A stretch of 64,000 bases of DNA from Selenomonadaceae bacterium (GTDB taxonomy: Bacteria; Bacillota; Negativicutes; Selenomonadales; Selenomonadaceae): positions 25,882 through 89,881 of the forward strand of contig JAFYNH010000037.1 in the NCBI GenBank assembly GCA_017549815.1. The letters run 5' to 3'. Of this stretch, positions 60,124 to 64,000 are shown piece after piece; position 1 is the stretch's first letter, and each line of letters begins with the position of its first letter. A program made the position numbers and the translations under genes. Under the pieces are notes generated by a model. That model was not told where the DNA came from, did no database searches, and worked only from the letters and a program-made list of their open reading frames with translations.

Positions 60124-61257
60124 ATGAAAAAGGCTGTACACTTCGGCGCGGGCAATATTGGACGCGGCTTTATCGGACTGTTGCTCAGTCAAGCGGGCTA
60201 TCACGTTGCATTTGTAGACGTTGCGGCTCCGCTCGTTGACGACATTAACACGCTTGGCAAGTACAACGTTCAGATTTTCGGCGAGGCGGAGAAAACTCTT
60301 GTCGAAAACGTCAGCGCGATTAACAGCAATGAAAACCTTGACGCCCTGCTCGACGCGATTGTTGAGGCTGATATTGTCACAACGGCTATTGGTCCGAACA
60401 TCTTAAAATTCATTGCGCCGAATATCGCCAAAGGTTTAACCAAGCGCATTGCGACGAATAAGACGCCGCTCAACATCATTGCTTGCGAAAACATGGTTGG
60501 CGGCTCGACTGTGCTGAAAAATTTCGTCTATCAAAATCTTGCGGACGACGTTAAGCCCGAAGTTGATAAATTAATCGGTTTCCCCGACGCGGCTGTCGAT
60601 AGAATCGTTCCGTTGCAGAAGAATGACGAAAAACTTTTGGTTAAGGTCGAACCCTACGCGGAATGGGACGTTGATTCAAAGGGCGTTGTCGGCGAACTTC
60701 CCGCGATAAAGGGCATGACGCTTGTTGACAATCTCGGCGCATACATTGAGCGCAAACTTTTCACCGTCAACACGGGGCACGCCTCCATTGCTTATTTGGC
60801 TTATCAAAAGGGTTATACCGACATGAGCACGGCAATGAAGGACGACGAAATTGTAGCCGCCGCCCGCGCAGTTTGGGCTGAAACTTCCACGCTCTTGATT
60901 GACAAATACAACTTTGATGCCGCCGTCCATCAGAAATACGTCGAGACTACCGAAACTCGCTTTAAGAATCCGAATTTGAGCGACGAAGTTACTCGCGTAG
61001 CTCGCGGACCGAAACGCAAGCTTTCAGCGGGCGACCGTCTTGTAAGTCCCGCAACTCAACTCCTCGAACGCGGCAAGACTCCCGAAGCATTGGCAAAAGT
61101 TATCGCCGCCGCGCTGAAGTTCGATTACGCCGAAGATAAAGAGGCTGTCGAAGTTCAAGACTTCATTAAGGCGAACGGTATTGACGCCGCGATAACTAAT
61201 TTCACGGGCGCAACGAGTGATTCAAAACTTTTCGCGCTCGTCAAAAATAATCTCTGA
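60124..61257 (+). CDS. mtlD: mannitol-1-phosphate 5-dehydrogenase
   Basis: The 377-residue enzyme starts MKKAVHFGAGNIGRGFIGLL (Rossmann NAD-binding loop) and has IACENMVGGSTVLKNFVYQ, GFPDAAVDRIVPLQ and TVNTGHASIAYLAYQKGY with residues of the long-chain polyol dehydrogenase active site (Lys and Asn/His near RKLFTVNTGHA). It oxidises mannitol-1-phosphate to fructose-6-phosphate, which phosphofructokinase can use. Start has AGAGGAGGTCATACA before ATG. Length matches the family. Confidence 0.95.
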   Translation: MKKAVHFGAGNIGRGFIGLLLSQAGYHVAFVDVAAPLVDDINTLGKYNVQIFGEAEKTLVENVSAINSNENLDALLDAIVEADIVTTAIGPNILKFIAPNIAKGLTKRIATNKTPLNIIACENMVGGSTVLKNFVYQNLADDVKPEVDKLIGFPDAAVDRIVPLQKNDEKLLVKVEPYAEWDVDSKGVVGELPAIKGMTLVDNLGAYIERKLFTVNTGHASIAYLAYQKGYTDMSTAMKDDEIVAAARAVWAETSTLLIDKYNFDAAVHQKYVETTETRFKNPNLSDEVTRVARGPKRKLSAGDRLVSPATQLLERGKTPEALAKVIAAALKFDYAEDKEAVEVQDFIKANGIDAAITNFTGATSDSKLFALVKNNL

Positions 61258-61283
61258 CGCTTACCTTACCACAACTAAAAAAT

Positions 61284-61319
61284 TTAGCCCCGACTCGAAA
61301 TGAATCGGGGCTTTTTTTA
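61284..61319 (+). terminator. terminator of the mannitol operon
   Basis: AGCCCCGA-CTCGAAATGAA-TCGGGGCT followed by TTTTTT, about 30 bases behind mtlD. It may also serve the convergent LPP20-like gene. Confidence 0.85.
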
Positions 61320-61333
61320 CTGCCGATAAAATT

Positions 61334-62485
61334 TTAATCGAACAGGAATACGACTCTTAAATCTTTCAAGAATTGCGTTGCGTGATTCTCAATCAAAATG
61401 CGGTTGGAGTCGGGGATTGCCACGACAGGATTGCTGTTAAAATTATCAAGCGAGACGGCTTTAACAACAATAGGATTGTCGCCTGCGCGGGAAACGTTGT
61501 CAACGTCGGAAGAATAATCAGCCATGCCTTCGCGAATAACTCTGTCAATGTCAAGATTTTTATGTCCGTAAATTTTGGTTCCATTGATATTTTTGATAAC
61601 AGGACTCATGACAGGTTCAAGTCCCAAGCCTCTGCAGTCGACGATTAAGCCAGTATAATCGCCTTCAGCCATTGAGGCATATTCTGCTACGGTCTTTTTC
61701 TTCATTTGGCTCTGTACTGTAGCTGGAGTTTCGTAGGAAACTTGGGAATTGGCGTATGCTGTCGGCTGATAAATAGGTTCGCTGATAGTCAACGAATCGG
61801 CTTGTAACTTTTGCAAATCAGCATTGCCGAGCGTTGAGACTGACATTCTGGTAAGCGGCGAACGATAAGGCGTCGTCGGGGCGGGTGTGGTAGGCACGGG
61901 CGTAGAAGGTACGTATTCCTCGACTGTTACCTTTGATTGCGAAGTAACTTCAATTCTCCTTTTAACGGGTGTTGACGAATCGTATTGCTGAACACTAGGC
62001 GCGACTTCAACGACGGGATCGGCGAAAGGCTCAACCGTCGAATTTCTTTCAAAGACGGCTCCAGCTAACGAATTCGATACGCCGAACAGCGGCACTTGCA
62101 CAGTTACACGATAACCGCCGTCGCTCAGAAAAGTTTCGTTGAGAATTTTTGCGCCTTTAATTGTAGCGTCGACGCGCATTTTAACTGTGTCTTTAGTCGT
62201 CAGCATGTTCTCGACGGTTGTTTCGCCCTCGACGCGGACGCCGTTGACGAGTTCGCCGATTTTGCGATAAGCGTCAGCTCTTGCCGCTTTGGAAGCCATG
62301 CCCTTTGCTTGAGTGTAGTTGACGGAACCGGGCGGCACAATACCTTCGCCCGTAACCGTGACGACTTTATTTTTCCAGTCGACACCCTCGAAAAAGCTCC
62401 CTTGTTGTTCGGCTGTGACGCCCGCACCAGTAGCCAGCAAAATCGCTGTCGCCGCGAACGCCGTTAAAATTTTCGGCAACTTCAT
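61334..62485 (-). CDS. exported LPP20/FlgT-like protein
   Basis: About 383 residues with a signal peptide (MKLPKILTAFAATAILLATG, AGVTA cleavage region). Residues about 40-150 match the LPP20/FlgT N-terminal pattern: VVTVTGEGIVPPGSVNYTQA, KAARADAYRKIGELVNGVRV and ETFLSDGGYRVTVQVPLFGV. A Pro/Thr-rich linker (PSTPVPTTPAPTTPY) follows, then a C-terminal domain (GDYTGLIVDCRGLGLEPVMS). Such proteins occur in the periplasm or outer membrane; some are flagellar. I use the ATG at 62485 with AAGGAGTGGTTGAA before it. Confidence 0.75.
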   Translation of the reverse strand: MKLPKILTAFAATAILLATGAGVTAEQQGSFFEGVDWKNKVVTVTGEGIVPPGSVNYTQAKGMASKAARADAYRKIGELVNGVRVEGETTVENMLTTKDTVKMRVDATIKGAKILNETFLSDGGYRVTVQVPLFGVSNSLAGAVFERNSTVEPFADPVVEVAPSVQQYDSSTPVKRRIEVTSQSKVTVEEYVPSTPVPTTPAPTTPYRSPLTRMSVSTLGNADLQKLQADSLTISEPIYQPTAYANSQVSYETPATVQSQMKKKTVAEYASMAEGDYTGLIVDCRGLGLEPVMSPVIKNINGTKIYGHKNLDIDRVIREGMADYSSDVDNVSRAGDNPIVVKAVSLDNFNSNPVVAIPDSNRILIENHATQFLKDLRVVFLFD

Positions 62486-62569
62486 TTCAACCACTCCTTT
62501 AATTTTTTTTAAAATTTATCATGCCTTTATTAGAACCACATTAATTACAAAAAATTTTGCCGAGATATT

Positions 62570-62616
62570 TAAAAAGCGCGGTCGGTCACTTAATGTTAAG
62601 CAACTTATCGCGCTTG
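62570..62616 (-). terminator. terminator of dapL
   Basis: AAGCGCG at 62609-62615 (minus sense) pairs with CGCGCTT at 62574-62580 around a loop of about 28 bases and is followed by TTTAAAT on the minus strand, 10 bases behind the dapL stop. The long loop makes it moderate evidence only. Confidence 0.5.
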
Positions 62617-62624
62617 AATTTTAA

Positions 62625-63851
62625 TTATTTCTTGAGACGTTCGCAAGCCTCAATCGTATTTTCTCTGCTGTTGAAGGAAGTTAATCTCAAATAGCCTTCG
62701 CCACAAGGTCCGAAACCTGCGCCGGGCGTTCCGATAATATGTTTTTCGTGCAAAAGTTTATCGAAGAAATCCCAGCTAGAAGGAATATCGTCGGGAGTTT
62801 TAAGCCAGATATAAGGCGCATTAACTCCGCCGTAAGTTTTAAGTCCCGCCGCGCTTAAGCTCTCGCGAATGATTCTGGCGTTTTCAAGGTAATAATTGAC
62901 GAGCTGTTTGACTTGCGCCTGACCTTCGTCGGAGTAGATAGCCGCCGCGCCGCGTTGAGTGATATAACTCGTGCCGTTGAATTTGGTCGTATGACGACGC
63001 GCCCAAAGTTTTTTAAGCGGAACGCGCTCACCGCTTGCAGTTGTGCCCGTCAAGCCGTCGGGGATAACGATATAACCGCAGCGAGTACCTGTAAATCCTG
63101 CCGTCTTACTGAAGGAGCGGAATTCAATCGCCACGTCGCGTGCCCCGTTAATTTCGTAAATAGAACGCGGAACATTTTCTTCGGTAATGTAAGCGGCATA
63201 GGCTGCGTCGTAGAGAATCACGGCGTCATTTTCTTTAGCGTAGGCAACCCATTTTTCAAGCGCGGCTTTGCTAAGTACCGTCCCCGTCGGATTGTTCGGC
63301 GAGCAAAGATAAACCATATCAACTTTCTCGGCGGGCGGTTCGGGCGAGAAATTATTTTCGGCAGTGCACGGCAGATAAACTATGCCCTCAAAATGTCCGT
63401 CGGCTTTCAAATTGCCAGTGCGTCCCGCCATGACGTTTGAATCGTTATAAACGGGATAAACGGGGTCGCCGAGCGCAATTTTGCAATCGAGCGAGAAAAT
63501 TTCTTGGATATTGCCGCAGTCGCATTTGGAGCCGTCGCTGATAAAAATTTCATCAGCTTTAACGTCGAGTCCGCGCTTTGCGTAATTGAATTCGGCAATC
63601 TTATCGCGCAAGAAAGAATAACCTTGTTCGGGACCATAACCGCGAAAAGTTTCAACCTTGCCCATTTCATCGGCGGCGGCTTTCATAGCGTCGATACAAA
63701 CTTGCGGGAGCGGACGGGTTACGTCGCCGATACCGAGACGAATAATTTTGGCGTCGGGATTTTCTTTCTGGAATTTGGCGGCGCGTTTGCCGATTTCCGA
63801 GAAAAGATATGCTCCCGGTAACTTCAAATAATTTTCGTTGATTCTTGCCAC
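62625..63851 (-). CDS. dapL: LL-diaminopimelate aminotransferase
   Basis: The 408-residue PLP enzyme starts [20 protein letters not shown] and has [79 protein letters not shown] and [20 protein letters not shown], where the Lys in SFSKTAG binds PLP. It converts tetrahydrodipicolinate directly to LL-diaminopimelate for lysine and peptidoglycan. The start is GTG with AGCAGG ten bases before it. DapL occurs in a minority of bacteria, which supports an anaerobic Firmicute or related origin. Confidence 0.95.
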   Translation of the reverse strand: MARINENYLKLPGAYLFSEIGKRAAKFQKENPDAKIIRLGIGDVTRPLPQVCIDAMKAAADEMGKVETFRGYGPEQGYSFLRDKIAEFNYAKRGLDVKADEIFISDGSKCDCGNIQEIFSLDCKIALGDPVYPVYNDSNVMAGRTGNLKADGHFEGIVYLPCTAENNFSPEPPAEKVDMVYLCSPNNPTGTVLSKAALEKWVAYAKENDAVILYDAAYAAYITEENVPRSIYEINGARDVAIEFRSFSKTAGFTGTRCGYIVIPDGLTGTTASGERVPLKKLWARRHTTKFNGTSYITQRGAAAIYSDEGQAQVKQLVNYYLENARIIRESLSAAGLKTYGGVNAPYIWLKTPDDIPSSWDFFDKLLHEKHIIGTPGAGFGPCGEGYLRLTSFNSRENTIEACERLKK

Positions 63852-64000
63852 TGTGTAAAAACCTGCTACTTAAAACATAGTCAAATGTGACCATGTTAAG
63901 ATGATTCGGACAAACCTCGCGGTTTTGTCTTACTGCTTCAACGTGTCCGTTCTCGGCGCACCTACTAACGTTTATGTAACACTCCACAGTCGTAAATTCC
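63852..64000 (-). other. structured leader or coding remnant upstream of dapL
   Basis: The minus strand can fold: GACAAAACC-GCGA-GGTTTGTC (63939-63919, approximate) has a GNRA loop, and CATGGTCA-CATT-TGACTATG forms a second stem just before dapL. The same stretch is also an open frame (ECYINVSRCAENGHVEAVRQ) entering from the window edge and running into dapL out of frame. It may be an RNA leader or the end of a mobile-element gene. I do not recognise a riboswitch. Confidence 0.35.

Noticed and set aside
63667..63987. 106-codon frame over the dapL start
   Set aside because: More than half of it is dapL in another frame. Only the upstream part is reported, as a possible remnant or leader.

Overview
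The window looks like a chromosomal segment of a diderm Firmicute of the class Negativicutes, probably a relative of the Selenomonadaceae. The evidence is an AcrB/TolC-type tripartite pump (so an outer membrane), LL-diaminopimelate aminotransferase, a MotE-like protein, strong GGAGG ribosome binding sites, and giant surface proteins beginning MKFDLQRFA. This assignment is inference. I saw no rRNA or tRNA genes, CRISPR array or intact prophage.

Layout. 1-2.2 kb: the start of a DNA adenine methyltransferase coupled to glmS by a TAATG overlap. 2.2-7.6 kb: a minus-strand ADP-ribose island with an ADP-ribosylglycohydrolase, a microbial PARG-like protein, a small frameshifted gene, a truncated second glycohydrolase, an IS200/IS605-like non-autonomous element, and a degenerate macro domain fused to a uracil-DNA-glycosylase-like domain. 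A broken piece of an RTX gene follows. 8.1-24.2 kb: one minus-strand operon of two beta-rich surface proteins, an RND pump (MFP, AcrB-like, TolC-like) and a 2512-residue RTX-like giant. 24.3-27.7 kb: a VOC protein, a PAS/winged-helix regulator and a MATE-type transporter.

27.9-41.5 kb: a long, tightly packed minus-strand run. It mixes partner-switching regulators (SpoIIE phosphatase with a sensory domain, two STAS proteins, an RsbW-like kinase) with carbon-metabolism enzymes (AGE-family epimerase, glycogen debranching enzyme, ThDP enzyme, DJ-1/PfpI proteins, cupin, tautomerase, DUF1566 protein). Upstream sit two paralogous double-glycine-leader peptides and a broken copy of the phosphatase. 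42.7-44.3 kb: an RTX gene interrupted by an amber codon. 44.6-47.5 kb: sucrose-6-phosphate hydrolase, an AtpZ-like peptide and phosphofructokinase. 47.7-50.6 kb: a FecCD-type metal-chelate ABC transporter. 50.6-57 kb: a radical SAM protein, MotE-like protein, lipid kinase, DUF4931 (GalT-like) protein, an orphan MmeI-type target-recognition domain and a flippase. 57.1-61.3 kb: a mannitol locus (GntR/FadR regulator, mtlA, mtlD). 61.3-63.9 kb: an LPP20/FlgT-like exported protein and dapL.

Features that cut across regions: nine loci carry short tandem repeats with a 7-bp (once 8-bp) period, mostly arranged as inverted arms, with a different unit sequence at each locus; one lies inside a coding sequence. 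Gene decay is frequent: an in-frame UAA, an A10 frameshift, a UAG in the RTX gene, truncated paralogs and an orphan TRD. The best candidates for something undescribed are the ADP-ribose island, the surface-protein/RND operon, the double-glycine peptide pair beside the phosphatase, and the heptad repeat family.
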